DNA of 64,000 bases, taken from NCBI GenBank assembly GCA_964624475.1, contig CAZUYC010000096.1, forward strand, positions 52,197 to 116,196, given 5' to 3'. Positions 18,111 through 26,770 of the stretch are shown one piece after another (the first letter of the stretch is position 1; every line of letters starts with the position of its first letter). The position numbers and the translations under genes are program-made. Origin of the DNA: CAZUYC01 sp964624475 (GTDB taxonomy: Bacteria; Myxococcota_A; UBA9160; SMWR01). The notes beneath the pieces are model-generated. The model was not told where the DNA came from, did not search any database, and saw nothing but the letters and a program-made list of their open reading frames with translations.

Positions 18111-19232
18111 GTGAACTGGACCCGCACGCGCTCGTTCTTTCCCGTGACGGCGGAGCTCGTCTACCTGAACCACGCCGGTGTCGCGCCCGTCTCGACCCGC
18201 GTCGAGGAGGCGCTGCGGCGCTACCTCGCCGAGATCACGCGCCGCGGGGCCTTCGACTACGCCCGCTTCTCCGACGCCGAGGTCGAGCGCGTGCGCGGCC
18301 GCGCGGCGACGCTGCTCGGCGCGGAGGCCTCCGAGATCGCCTTCGTGAAGAACACGACCGAGGGCCTCGGCCTCGTCGCCGCCGGGCTCGACTGGCGCCG
18401 CGGCGACCAGGTCGTGACCTGCGACCTCGAATACCCGTCCAACGTCTACCCGTGGTGGGGCCTCGCCGACCGGGGCGTCGAGACGGTGCTCCTGCGCAGC
18501 GAGGCGGGCCGGCTCCCCCTCGAGCGGGTGGCCGAGGCGCTCGCGAGCCCGCGCGCGCGGCTGCTGGCACTCTCGTCGGTCGAGTTCGGGAGCGGGATGC
18601 GCCACGACCTCGAGGCGCTCGGCCGCCTCTGCCAGGAGCGGGGCGTGCTCTTCTGCGTGGACGCGATCCAGACCCTCGGCTGCCTGCCGCTCGACGTCGA
18701 GCGCTGCCGGATCGACTTCCTCGCCGCCGACGGGCACAAGTGGCTGCTCGCGCTCGAGGGCTGCGGGATCTTCTACTGCGCGCGCCGCGTGCTGGACCTC
18801 GTCCGGCCCTGGGTCGTCGGCTGGCGCAGCGTCGTCGACAACCACGACTTCGACAGCTATCGAACGGAGCTCCAGCCGAACGCGGGCCGCTTCGAGGAGG
18901 GCACCCCGAATACCGCCGGGATCTTCGCCCTCGGCGCCGCGATCGACCTGCTCCTCGAGCTCGGGATCGACGCGATCGGACGCCGCGTGCTCGAGCTCAC
19001 CGACCGGCTCGTGGAGGGGCTCGCGGCGCGCGGCGCCGAGTGCCTGAGCCCGCGCGGGGGCGAAGCCTCGGGGATCGTCTCCTTCCGGCTCCCCGACGAG
19101 CCGACAGCAAAGACCGTGACGCGACTGCGCGCGCAGCGGATCTTCGTGGTGGCCCGCCGCGGCGGCGTCCGCGCGTCGCCCCATTTCTACAACGACGAGG
19201 GCGAGATCGACCGGCTGCTCGCGGCGCTCTGA
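18111..19232 (+). CDS. Class V aminotransferase (cysteine desulfurase/IPN epimerase-like)
   Basis: This PLP enzyme has 373 residues. Visible motifs are YLNHAGVAPVS at the start, KNTTEGLGLVAAGL, SSVEFGSGMRHDLEALG, CVDAIQTLGCLPLDV and the PLP-lysine site AADGHKWLLALEG; NTAGIFALGAAIDLL and VRASPHFYNDEGEIDRLL close the fold. The family includes cysteine desulfurases, kynureninase-like and isopenicillin-N-epimerase-like enzymes; the mobile cysteine loop of IscS/SufS is not evident, so the substrate is open. It starts with GTG. The divergent Rrf2 gene suggests regulation. Its last 236 bases are overlapped antisense by the exoribonuclease gene. Confidence 0.88.
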   Translation: MNWTRTRSFFPVTAELVYLNHAGVAPVSTRVEEALRRYLAEITRRGAFDYARFSDAEVERVRGRAATLLGAEASEIAFVKNTTEGLGLVAAGLDWRRGDQVVTCDLEYPSNVYPWWGLADRGVETVLLRSEAGRLPLERVAEALASPRARLLALSSVEFGSGMRHDLEALGRLCQERGVLFCVDAIQTLGCLPLDVERCRIDFLAADGHKWLLALEGCGIFYCARRVLDLVRPWVVGWRSVVDNHDFDSYRTELQPNAGRFEEGTPNTAGIFALGAAIDLLLELGIDAIGRRVLELTDRLVEGLAARGAECLSPRGGEASGIVSFRLPDEPTAKTVTRLRAQRIFVVARRGGVRASPHFYNDEGEIDRLLAAL

Positions 19233-21075
19233 CCCCGCGCTGGGCGCCGCCGGCTTCCGGGAGGAACGCGAGCTCGATGCGCGTGCGCACCGGATCGGCC
19301 GCGACGAGGCGCACGCGCAGGCGCTCGCCGAGCCCGTGGCGCCGCCCCGAGCGGCGCGCCACGAGCGCGAGCGCCTCCTCCTCGAAGCGGACGCGCTCGC
19401 CGAGCCCCGAGACGTGCAGGAGGCCCTCGACGAAGGTCCCGTCGAGGGTCACGTAGAGGCCGTGGCGCGCGACGCCGGTCACGGTCCCGTCGAAGTCCTC
19501 GCCGACGCGCCCGGACATGAAGACGCATTTCTTGATGTCGATCATCTCGCGCTCGGCGGCCTCGGCCACGCGCTCGGTGAAGGAGACGCGGCCGGCGATC
19601 GCGTCGAGGCTCTCGGGGTCGCGGCGCGAGCCGCGAGCCTCGCCGAGCACGTCCAGGAGCATCCGGTGCGTGACGAGGTCGGCGTAGCGGCGGATCGGCG
19701 AGGTGAAGTGCAGGTAGTGCCGGAAGCCGAGCGCGAAGTGGCCGCGGCTGCGCGCGCCGTAGCGCGCCTGGCGCATGCGGCGCAGCACGGTGCGGTGCAC
19801 GAGCTGCTCCTCGGGCCGGCCCGCGGCGCGCGCGAGCGCCTCCGCGAGCCGGCGCGGTGAGAGCGCCGCCTCGCCGCCGGCCTCGATCAGGCCGAGGCCG
19901 GCGAGGAGCCGGCGCAGCGCCTCGGCATCCTCGCGCGCGGGCGGCTCGTGGTTGCGGAAGATCGCCGGCGCGCCCGCGGCGAAGAGCAGCTCCGCCACGG
20001 CGCGGTTCGCGGCCAGCATCGCCTCCTCGATCGCGCGGTGCGCCGGCGTGCGCGGCACCTCGACCACGCCGACCGGCATGCCGCCCGGCGAGAGCACGAT
20101 CTCCGCCGTCGGCAGGTCGAAGTCGAGCGAGCCCCGCGCGAAGCGGCGCTTGGCCAGGGCGCCCGTCACGCGGCCGAGGGCGTCGAGCTGGCCGGCGACC
20201 TCGGGGCCGAGCGCCGCGCGCGCGCCGGGCTCCCCCTGCATGGCGAGCGCGGCCCCCTCGTAGACGAGCCGCGAGCGGCTCTGGATCACCGCCGGGTAGA
20301 AGGCGCGGTGGCCGATTCTCCCGGCGCCGTCCACGTCGAGCTCGGCGACCAGTGCGAGCCGGTCGGCGCCGGGGAGGAGCGAGCAGACGAGCGAGGCGAG
20401 CCGCGCCGGGAGCATCGGGATCGCGCGATCGGGGAAGTAGACCGAGTTGCCGCGCCGGAGCGCCTCGCGATCGAGCGGCGAGTCGGGCCGGACGTAGTGG
20501 GAGACGTCCGCGATCGCGACGCGCAGGCGCGCGGCCCCGCCGGGCCCCGGCTCGACGCAGACCGCGTCGTCGTGGTCGCGCGCCGTGGCCGGGTCGATCG
20601 TGACGAAGGGAAGCTCGCGCAGGTCGACACGCCGGGCGACCTCGGCGCGCGGCGGCGCGTCCGGGAGGGCAGCGGCCGCGGCCTCGGCCTCGGGCGGAAA
20701 GCGGGTCGGGAGGCCCCGGCGCCAGACCACGGCGCGGAAGTCCGCCTCGGGCGAGCCCGGCGGGCCCAGCACCTCGAGCACGCGGCCGCGGGGCGCGCGT
20801 CCGGCGCGCAGCCCCGAGACCACCACCACGTCGCCGTCCTCGGCCGCGCCGAGGTCGCTCGGAGCCACCGCGACCCGCCACTCCGCGTCGTCGCGATAGG
20901 GCGTCACGAAGGCCGCCCCGCCTCGCCGCGCGAGGATCCCGACCCAGTGTTCGCGGTCGGCCTCGCGGATGCGGAGCTCACGATCGACGCGCCGGCCGCC
21001 CTCCGCGGACCCCGGGCGGGGCCGGGACCGGCCAGACCGACCCTCACCACCCCGGTATCGGCGCCTACCGGCCAT
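18997..21075 (-). CDS. rnr: RNase II/R-family 3'-5' exoribonuclease
   Basis: The RNB catalytic domain spans about residues 150-480 with the metal-binding signature TIDPATARDHDDAVCVE and later DVSHYVRPDSPLDREAL, YFPDRAIPMLPARL and HFTSPIRRYADLVTHR. A C-terminal S1 RNA-binding domain follows (FDGTVTGVARHGLYVTLDG, ending near RIELAFLP). The last 80 or so residues are Arg-rich and are encoded antisense to the 3' end of the aminotransferase gene. RNase R proteins do carry basic tails, so this may be real, but loss of the original stop is as likely. ATG 21075 lies 17 bases after tRNA-Leu, so the two may be cotranscribed. Confidence 0.88.
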   Translation of the reverse strand: MAGRRRYRGGEGRSGRSRPRPGSAEGGRRVDRELRIREADREHWVGILARRGGAAFVTPYRDDAEWRVAVAPSDLGAAEDGDVVVVSGLRAGRAPRGRVLEVLGPPGSPEADFRAVVWRRGLPTRFPPEAEAAAAALPDAPPRAEVARRVDLRELPFVTIDPATARDHDDAVCVEPGPGGAARLRVAIADVSHYVRPDSPLDREALRRGNSVYFPDRAIPMLPARLASLVCSLLPGADRLALVAELDVDGAGRIGHRAFYPAVIQSRSRLVYEGAALAMQGEPGARAALGPEVAGQLDALGRVTGALAKRRFARGSLDFDLPTAEIVLSPGGMPVGVVEVPRTPAHRAIEEAMLAANRAVAELLFAAGAPAIFRNHEPPAREDAEALRRLLAGLGLIEAGGEAALSPRRLAEALARAAGRPEEQLVHRTVLRRMRQARYGARSRGHFALGFRHYLHFTSPIRRYADLVTHRMLLDVLGEARGSRRDPESLDAIAGRVSFTERVAEAAEREMIDIKKCVFMSGRVGEDFDGTVTGVARHGLYVTLDGTFVEGLLHVSGLGERVRFEEEALALVARRSGRRHGLGERLRVRLVAADPVRTRIELAFLPEAGGAQRGVRAPRAAGRSRPRRCRNGATRGRRRGGPPRRSAARAVASRSLLSARRGAGRRRSPRLRPRAGSGTRRRAPRAPPRAGR

Positions 21076-21091
21076 GGAGCTGCGAGGAGGG

Positions 21092-21175
21092 TGCCCGGGA
21101 CTGGAGTCGAACCAGCACTTCCTTGCGGAAACCAGACCCTGAATCTGGCGCGTCTGCCAATTCCGCCACCCGGGC
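21092..21175 (-). tRNA. tRNA-Leu (anticodon CAG)
   Basis: The minus strand folds as a class II tRNA. The acceptor stem is GCCCGGG/CCCGGGC, the anticodon stem CCAGA/TCTGG closes the loop TTCAGGG with anticodon CAG, a long variable arm follows, and the T-loop reads GGTTCGACTCC. The discriminator base is A and CCA is not encoded. It lies between the rnr start and the divergent lon gene. Confidence 0.95.
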
Positions 21176-21346
21176 ATCGGCAGCCCGACCCGCGGCGGGT
21201 CGCGTGCCGCGGGGCGGAGACTACGGAGGGGCCTCCCTCCCGTCAATCACGCGCCCGGGTCCTGGACGCCGTCCCCGCGGGCGCCCGATCGATCCGTTGA
21301 CCCGGGGGTGAGCGGGCTTAGCTTTGGCGGGCTCGGAGGGGGGGGC

Positions 21347-23731
21347 ATGTCCGGTTCCGAGGCGGAGAGCGATCGCGGGGAGCCGGTGCTCGGCGCCGGA
21401 CAGGAACGTGTCGAGCTGCCCCCCGTGCTGCCGGTTCTGCCCGTGCGCGACGTCGTGGTCTTCCCGGGCGTCACGGTCCCGCTCGCCATCGGCCGTGCGG
21501 CCTCCCTCGCCGCGCTCCGGCGCGCCGGTCAGGGCGGCTTCCTCGTGGTCGCGACGCAGCGCGACCCCGGGGTCGACGAGCCGGGCCTCGGCGACCTCCA
21601 CGCCGTCGCCTGCGTGACCCGGGTCGTGCGCGTGATCGACGCCCGCCGGGAGGGCAAGCAGGCGATCGTCGTGGGCGTCGTGCGCACGCGCCTGCCCTCG
21701 TCGCCGGAGCCCTCGGACGACGGCGCCCTGCTGGTGCGGATCGATCCGATTCCCGACCTCGACCAGGACACGCCCGAGCGCCGCGCGCTCTGGAAGCGCG
21801 TCGTCGCGCTCGCCGAGCAGGTGATCGACCTCCACGACGACTACCCCGAGGAGTGGAAGACCTTCGTGGCGGGCATCCCCTCGCCGGGGCTCCTCGCCGA
21901 CGTGATCGCTTCCACGCTCCCCCTCCCTCCGGAGCAGAAGCTCGCGCTGCTCGACGAGGCAGATCCGGCCCGGCGGCTCGAGCGGATCTCGAAGCACCTC
22001 GAGCGCGAGGTCACGATCGCGCGCACGCAGCGGGCGCTCTCCCGATCGACCGCGGGCGACGAGATGGACCCGGAGCGACGCCAGCGCCTGCTGCGCCGGC
22101 GCATGCGCGAAATCGAGACCGAAATCGGCGAAGGCGACGCGGGCATGCGCGAGATCGAGGAGCTGCGCGAGCGGATCGAGGCCGCGAAGCTCCCCGAGGA
22201 GGCCCGCGCGCAGGCCGAGCGCGAGCTCCAGCGCCTCTCGGCGCTCCAGCCCCACGCGCCCGACCGCCACCTGATCCGCACCTATCTCGAGTGGCTGGCC
22301 GACCTGCCCTGGAGCAAGGAGACCGAGGACAAGCTCGACATCCCTGCCGCCCGCACCGTCCTCGACGCCGACCACCACGACCTCGAGAAGGTGAAGGACC
22401 GCATCCTCGAGTTCCTGGCGGTGCGCAAGCTCGCTCCGGACACCAAGAGCCCGATCCTGTGCTTCGTCGGCCCGCCGGGCGTGGGCAAGACCTCGCTCGG
22501 GCGCTCGATCGCGCGCGCGATGGGCCGCAAGTTCACGCGCGCGTCGCTCGGCGGCGTTCGCGACGAGGCCGAGATCCGGGGCCACCGCCGGACCTACGTC
22601 GGGGCGATGCCGGGCCGGATCCTCCAGAGCCTGCGGCGTGCCGGCTCGCGCAACGCCGTCTTCCTGCTCGACGAGGTCGACAAGCTCGGCGCGGACTTCC
22701 GGGGCGACCCCTCGTCCGCGCTGCTCGAGGTGCTCGACCCCGAACAGAACAGCAACTTCAGCGACCACTACGTCGAGGTGCCGTTCGACCTCTCGAAGGT
22801 GCTCTTCATCGCCACGGCCAACACGCTGGCGACGGTCCCGCTGGCGCTGCTCGACCGGATGGAGGTGATCGAGCTCCCGGGCTATACGGAGCGCGACAAG
22901 CTCGTGATCGCGCGCCGCCACCTCGTCCCTCACCAGCTCGAGGCGCACGGGCTCTCGCCCGAGCGGGTGGAGGTGAGCGACGACGCGCTCGAGAAGGTGG
23001 TGCGCGAGTACACCCGCGAGGCCGGGGTGCGCAACCTCGACCGCACCATCGCCACCCTCGTGCGAAAGTGTGCGCGGCGGATCGCAGCCGAGGGCGGCGC
23101 GGCCTTGCTGCGCGTGGACGCGGCCTTCGTGTCCGGGGCGCTCGGCGCGCCGCCGCACCTGCCCGAGGTCGCCGAGCGCACGAACCAGCCCGGCGTCGTC
23201 GTCGGCCTCGCGCACACGAGCCACGGCGGCGACATCCTGTTCATCGAGGCGAGCGTGATGCCGGGCGGCAAGGGCATCCGCCTGCGCCTCACGGGCCAGC
23301 TCGGCGACGTGATGCGCGAGTCGGCCGAGGCCGCGCTCTCCTGGGTGCGGGCCAACGCCGGGGCGCTCGGCCTCGGGGGCGAGGCCCTCGAGGCCTCGGA
23401 GATCCACCTGCACGTACCGTCGGGCGCGGTCCCGAAGGACGGCCCCTCGGCGGGAATCGCCCTCGTCACGGCGCTCGTCTCGGCGCTCTCGGGCCGGCGG
23501 GCGCGCGGGGACGTCGCGATGACGGGCGAGATCAGCCTGCGCGGACGCGTGCTCCCCGTCGGCGGCATCAAGTCGAAGGTGCTGGCGGCGCTGCGCGCCG
23601 GCGTGCAGACCGTCGTGCTGCCGCGGCGCAATCGCAAGGACCTGGTCGAGATCCCCGACGAGGTGCTCGAGAAGCTCGAGCTGCGCTTCGTCGACACGAT
23701 CGACGAGGTGCTCGCGATCGCCTTGGTTTGA
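21347..23731 (+). CDS. lon: ATP-dependent Lon protease (first copy)
   Basis: This 794-residue cytoplasmic protease has the LAN substrate-binding domain (about 25-220), a coiled helical region, an AAA+ ATPase (Walker A GPPGVGKTSLG, Walker B VFLLDEVDK) and a serine-lysine protease domain with catalytic Ser in PKDGPSAGIAL and Lys in GIKSKVLAALRAG. Length is normal. ATG 21347 is preferred over GTG 21308 because GGAGGGGGG lies directly upstream. A second lon lies at 40.3-42.7 kb on the opposite strand. A perfect inverted repeat begins 14 bases after the stop and could terminate transcription. Confidence 0.95.
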   Translation: MSGSEAESDRGEPVLGAGQERVELPPVLPVLPVRDVVVFPGVTVPLAIGRAASLAALRRAGQGGFLVVATQRDPGVDEPGLGDLHAVACVTRVVRVIDARREGKQAIVVGVVRTRLPSSPEPSDDGALLVRIDPIPDLDQDTPERRALWKRVVALAEQVIDLHDDYPEEWKTFVAGIPSPGLLADVIASTLPLPPEQKLALLDEADPARRLERISKHLEREVTIARTQRALSRSTAGDEMDPERRQRLLRRRMREIETEIGEGDAGMREIEELRERIEAAKLPEEARAQAERELQRLSALQPHAPDRHLIRTYLEWLADLPWSKETEDKLDIPAARTVLDADHHDLEKVKDRILEFLAVRKLAPDTKSPILCFVGPPGVGKTSLGRSIARAMGRKFTRASLGGVRDEAEIRGHRRTYVGAMPGRILQSLRRAGSRNAVFLLDEVDKLGADFRGDPSSALLEVLDPEQNSNFSDHYVEVPFDLSKVLFIATANTLATVPLALLDRMEVIELPGYTERDKLVIARRHLVPHQLEAHGLSPERVEVSDDALEKVVREYTREAGVRNLDRTIATLVRKCARRIAAEGGAALLRVDAAFVSGALGAPPHLPEVAERTNQPGVVVGLAHTSHGGDILFIEASVMPGGKGIRLRLTGQLGDVMRESAEAALSWVRANAGALGLGGEALEASEIHLHVPSGAVPKDGPSAGIALVTALVSALSGRRARGDVAMTGEISLRGRVLPVGGIKSKVLAALRAGVQTVVLPRRNRKDLVEIPDEVLEKLELRFVDTIDEVLAIALV

Positions 23732-23744
23732 GCGGGGACGGTTG

Positions 23745-23860
23745 AGCGGGGACGGTGTTCAGATGTTTCGAATTTTCAGATTCTCCCTGGCGACCGAGGG
23801 TCCTTGGGGGGGTTCCGCCGAGAATCTGAAAATTCGAAACATCTGAACACCGTCCCCGCT
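23745..23860. repeat. Perfect 41-bp inverted repeat with 34-base loop
   Basis: The left arm 23745-23785 and right arm 23820-23860 are exact reverse complements over 41 bases. The outer part is GGGGACGGTGTTCAGATG and the inner part is AT-rich (TTTCGAATTTTCAGATTC), unlike the surrounding DNA. The preceding 14 bases, TGAGCGGGGACGGT (23729-23742, including the lon stop), are a tandem duplicate of 23743-23756. It lies between convergent lon and the DegT gene, so it could be a two-way terminator, but the size, precision and odd composition suggest a mobile palindrome. Confidence 0.9.
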
Positions 23861-23861
23861 T

Positions 23862-23927
23862 CCGCTCCGCCTCCGCTTCGCCTCCGCTTCGCCTCCGCTT
23901 CGCCTCCGCTTCGCCTCCGCTTCGCTT
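23862..23927. repeat. Tandem repeat, six copies of an 11-base unit
   Basis: The unit CCGCTTCGCCT is repeated head to tail six times, with single changes in the first copy (CCGCTCCGCCT) and the last (CCGCTTCGCTT). It fills the space between the inverted repeat and the DegT stop codon. An 11-base unit does not preserve a reading frame, so it is not a coding repeat. Slippage is the likely origin. Confidence 0.9.
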
Positions 23928-23942
23928 TCCCGCTTCGCCCCG

Positions 23943-25055
23943 TCAGCCGACGGCGGCGTCCCGGATCACCCGAGCGATCTCGCGGATCGCGGCCGGCGGC
24001 AGGCTCGCGCGGATCGGGATCGACACGACCTCGGCGCAGCGGCGCTCGGCCTCGGGGAAGCTCCCCGGCCCGCAGCGCAGCGCGCCGAGCGCGGGCTGCG
24101 CCGCCGCGGGTCGCGGGTAGTAGTGCCGCCACTCGATCCCCGCGGCCGCGAGCGCCGCGCGCACCCTCGGCGCCTCGGCGCAGCGCAGGGTGTACTGGGC
24201 GAAGGTCACGTCCTCGCCGGGGCCCGCCTCCGGGAGCCCGAGGCCCGGGCACCCGTCGAGCTCTTCGCGGTAGATCCGCGCGTTGCGCACCCGACCCTCG
24301 ATCCACCCCTTCAGGAAGGGGAGCTTCGCGCGCAGGGCCGCGGCCTGGATCGAATCGAGCCGCGACGTGGTGCCCGGGAGCAGGTGCGCGTCGCCGCGCG
24401 ATGCGCCGTGGCTTCGCAGCAGGCGCAGCCGCGCGGCGAGCTCCGGATCGTCCGTGGTGACGCAGCCGGCGTCGCCGAGGGCGCCCAGCACCTTCGAAGG
24501 GTAGAAGGAGAAGCAGCCGAGCCGGCCGAAGGCCCCGGCGCGCCGCCCCGAACGCGCCGCCCCGAACGCCTGCGCCGCATCCTCGAGGACGGGGATCCCC
24601 GCCGCCTCGGCCACGTCGCGGACGCGCGCGATGTCGGCGCAGCGCCCGAACAGGTGCACCGGCAGCAGCGCGCGGGTCCGCTGCGTGACGGCGGCCGCCA
24701 CGCCGGCCGGGTCGATGCCGAAGCCGCCCGGCTCGATGTCCGCGAAGACCGGTCGGGCGCCGACCCAGAGGATCGCCTCGACCGTCGCGAAGTGCGTGAA
24801 CGCCGAGGTCACGACCTCGTCGCCCGGGCCCACGCCGAGCGCGCGCAGCGCGAGCTCGAGCGCCTCGCTGCCGGAGCCCACCCCCACCGCGAAGTGCGTC
24901 CCCACCCGCTCGCAGATCTCGGCCTCGAACGCGGTCGTCTCGGGCCCGAGCACGAACTCGCCCGAGGCGAGCACGCGCCGGACCGCCGCCTCGACGGCCG
25001 GACCCGCCTCGGAAGAGTCCGCCGCGAGGTCGACCATGGGAACGCGCCAGGCCAT
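23943..25055 (-). CDS. DegT/DnrJ/EryC1/StrS-family sugar aminotransferase
   Basis: This PLP enzyme of 370 residues resembles those making amino sugars for glycans. Motifs are PMVDL near the start, GSGSEALELALRALGVGPGDEV, SAFTHFATVEAILWVGARP, EDAAQAFGA and the PLP-lysine site GCFSFYPSKVLGALGDAG, followed by TSRLDSIQAAALRAKL. ATG 25055 is five bases from the stop of the glycosyltransferase gene on the same strand, so the two are probably one transcript, consistent with assembly of a glycosylated metabolite or surface polymer. Confidence 0.92.
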   Translation of the reverse strand: MAWRVPMVDLAADSSEAGPAVEAAVRRVLASGEFVLGPETTAFEAEICERVGTHFAVGVGSGSEALELALRALGVGPGDEVVTSAFTHFATVEAILWVGARPVFADIEPGGFGIDPAGVAAAVTQRTRALLPVHLFGRCADIARVRDVAEAAGIPVLEDAAQAFGAARSGRRAGAFGRLGCFSFYPSKVLGALGDAGCVTTDDPELAARLRLLRSHGASRGDAHLLPGTTSRLDSIQAAALRAKLPFLKGWIEGRVRNARIYREELDGCPGLGLPEAGPGEDVTFAQYTLRCAEAPRVRAALAAAGIEWRHYYPRPAAAQPALGALRCGPGSFPEAERRCAEVVSIPIRASLPPAAIREIARVIRDAAVG

Positions 25056-25060
25056 GCGAG

Positions 25061-26290
25061 CTACGCGTCGACCGCGTCGGCCTCCACGGCCTCGCGCAGC
25101 TCGTCGAGGAAGTCCGGGAGCGCCGAGCTGACGCGATTCCAGTTCGGGATCTGGGGCGCCCCCATCGGGTCGCGCACGAAGCCGAGCCCCGCCGCGCGCA
25201 GCGCGCGGGTGAAGGTCTCGACGGCGCGCTCCTCCTCGTGGCGGTCGAAGTCGAGGCCGTTCAGCGCCGCGTCGTCGTCGTAGGACCCGATCGCGTCCTG
25301 AGCCGTGCGCACGTACGCGGCGATCAGCGTGTTGAGGAAGCCCGCGTCGAACTCGACGCCGTAGCTCGCGAGGTTGCGGATCAGCGACGAGGCGATGTCG
25401 ACCACCATCCGGTGGAGCCCGCGCGTCGGATCCTGCTCCGAGAGCTCCTGGTGCTTGTGGTCGTAGTTGTCGCAGAGTTCGACCTGGCAGATCCGCTTGA
25501 GCGAGCAGTTGCGGAAGACCTCGGTGAGCAGGCCCACCTCGAGACCCCAGTCGGCCGGGATGCGGTTGATGCGGGCCTGGTCGATCGTCATCGAGCACTC
25601 GCCCGCCAGCGGGTAGCGGAACGAGTCCAGGTACTCGAGCAGCGGGATCGAGCCGAGCACCGCCTTGAGCGCCCGGAGCAGCGGCGTCATGAAGAGCCGC
25701 GTCACCCGCCCGTACAAGCGATCGGTCGCCCGCGCGTAGTAGCCCTTCGCGAACTCGTAGTGCAGGTGGGGGTTGGCGGTCGGGTAGCAGAGCCGGGCCA
25801 GCAGCTCCCTGCGGTAGTCGCGGATGTCGCAGTCGTGTACGGCGATCACGCGCGAGACGCCGGTCGCGAGGACGTAGCCGTAGGCGAGCCAGGTGCTGCG
25901 GCCCTTCCCGTCCTCCCCCGGGTCGAGGCCCTCCTCGCGCAAGCGGTGGTAGAGCGCGTCGATGCGCGGACCGGCGTTCCAGAGCAGCGTGGCGCGGCCC
26001 CCTCCGATGGCGCGCACGCTCGAGAAGGCCTGCCGCATCGCCTCGTAGTCGTCGCGCTGGCCCGGACCCGAGAGGCTGAGCACCACCTGCTGGAGGTAGG
26101 GGACCCCCGTCAGGACGTCGATGATCCCCTTCAGCGCGGGGCCGCCGATCTCGGAGAAGAGGCAGGGAAGGACGAGCGCGACGGGACGGGCCCGGTTGTA
26201 GTGGAGCAGCTCGCGCTCCAGGCGTTCGACGCCCGGGCCACCCAGCCGATGCAGTGTGGTGATGGCCCCACTCTGGTGGAAATCGGGCAT
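25061..26290 (-). CDS. GT81-type glycosyltransferase, glucosyl-3-phosphoglycerate synthase-like
   Basis: The 409-residue protein resembles glucosyl/mannosyl-3-phosphoglycerate synthases, which make precursors of the compatible solutes glucosylglycerate and mannosylglycerate. Supporting features are VALVLPCLFSEI at the start of the GT-A fold, the metal site in VIAVHDCDI, YEFAKGYYARATDRLYGRVT, and PLAGECSMTIDQA followed by WGLEVGLLTEVF. No matching phosphatase is adjacent; a HAD gene at 59.8 kb is too far to link. ATG 26290 is used; GTG 26308 would add six residues. The exact sugar donor is not decided by the sequence. Confidence 0.82.
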   Translation of the reverse strand: MPDFHQSGAITTLHRLGGPGVERLERELLHYNRARPVALVLPCLFSEIGGPALKGIIDVLTGVPYLQQVVLSLSGPGQRDDYEAMRQAFSSVRAIGGGRATLLWNAGPRIDALYHRLREEGLDPGEDGKGRSTWLAYGYVLATGVSRVIAVHDCDIRDYRRELLARLCYPTANPHLHYEFAKGYYARATDRLYGRVTRLFMTPLLRALKAVLGSIPLLEYLDSFRYPLAGECSMTIDQARINRIPADWGLEVGLLTEVFRNCSLKRICQVELCDNYDHKHQELSEQDPTRGLHRMVVDIASSLIRNLASYGVEFDAGFLNTLIAAYVRTAQDAIGSYDDDAALNGLDFDRHEEERAVETFTRALRAAGLGFVRDPMGAPQIPNWNRVSSALPDFLDELREAVEADAVDA

Positions 26291-26324
26291 GCCCGTCGCA
26301 GGCTGCACCGCCCCCGGTTGGGTG

Positions 26325-26684
26325 TCAAGCGCGGGAGCGACGGTCCGGGGCCGCAGGCTCGCTGGACTGGAACTCGTCCATCAGGCGCAGCGCGGTCGGA
26401 TCGATCTCGATGAACTCGATCCCAACGTTGGTGGTGATCGGGTCCATCTCCGTGGCCCAGACCACGCGGCCCACGGCGACCACCGTGTGGTCGCCCAGGT
26501 TGAAGGTCACGCGCAGGATGTCGCCGAGGGCGATCTCGCAGCCGATCGCCTCGAAGCGGATCCCGCTCTGCGAGACGTTTCGGCTCACGCCGAGCAGATC
26601 GCGCGTGTCGACGGGCGCGAACGAGATCACCTGATCCGTCGCGATCCGGTTGTATTTGCGGCGATCCTGCTTGCGGCCTTCCAT
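26325..26684 (-). CDS. PilZ-domain protein
   Basis: The 119-residue protein is a single PilZ domain, the usual receptor for cyclic di-GMP. Both binding motifs are present: an Arg-rich segment RRKYNRI near the N-terminus (RxxxR) and NVSQSGIRF (D/NxSxxG). Single-domain PilZ proteins act as adaptors on motility, secretion or polysaccharide machines. It may respond to cyclases elsewhere in the genome; the GGDEF protein at 7.1 kb has a degenerate active site. It lies 35 bases upstream of the glycosyltransferase gene on the same strand, which could place that gene under c-di-GMP-linked control. Confidence 0.88.
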   Translation of the reverse strand: MEGRKQDRRKYNRIATDQVISFAPVDTRDLLGVSRNVSQSGIRFEAIGCEIALGDILRVTFNLGDHTVVAVGRVVWATEMDPITTNVGIEFIEIDPTALRLMDEFQSSEPAAPDRRSRA

Positions 26685-26770
26685 CGAACCGACCCCATCC
26701 GGAGGGCTCGATCCGCTGTTTCGGCCGCGCGCCGAAGGGCCTTGAGGCGCCTGGGGGGAGGCGACCTGGC

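Noticed and set aside
19330..19860. Plus-strand frames opposite the exoribonuclease
   Set aside because: They have no motifs and oppose a strongly conserved RNB domain.
23862..23927. CRISPR-like array
   Set aside because: Units are contiguous 11-mers with no spacers, and no cas genes are nearby.
23776..24306. Minus-strand frame through the tandem repeat with KAKRRRSGGE-like peptide repeats
   Set aside because: The peptide repeat is only the reading of an 11-base DNA repeat, and the rest is the DegT gene in a wrong frame.
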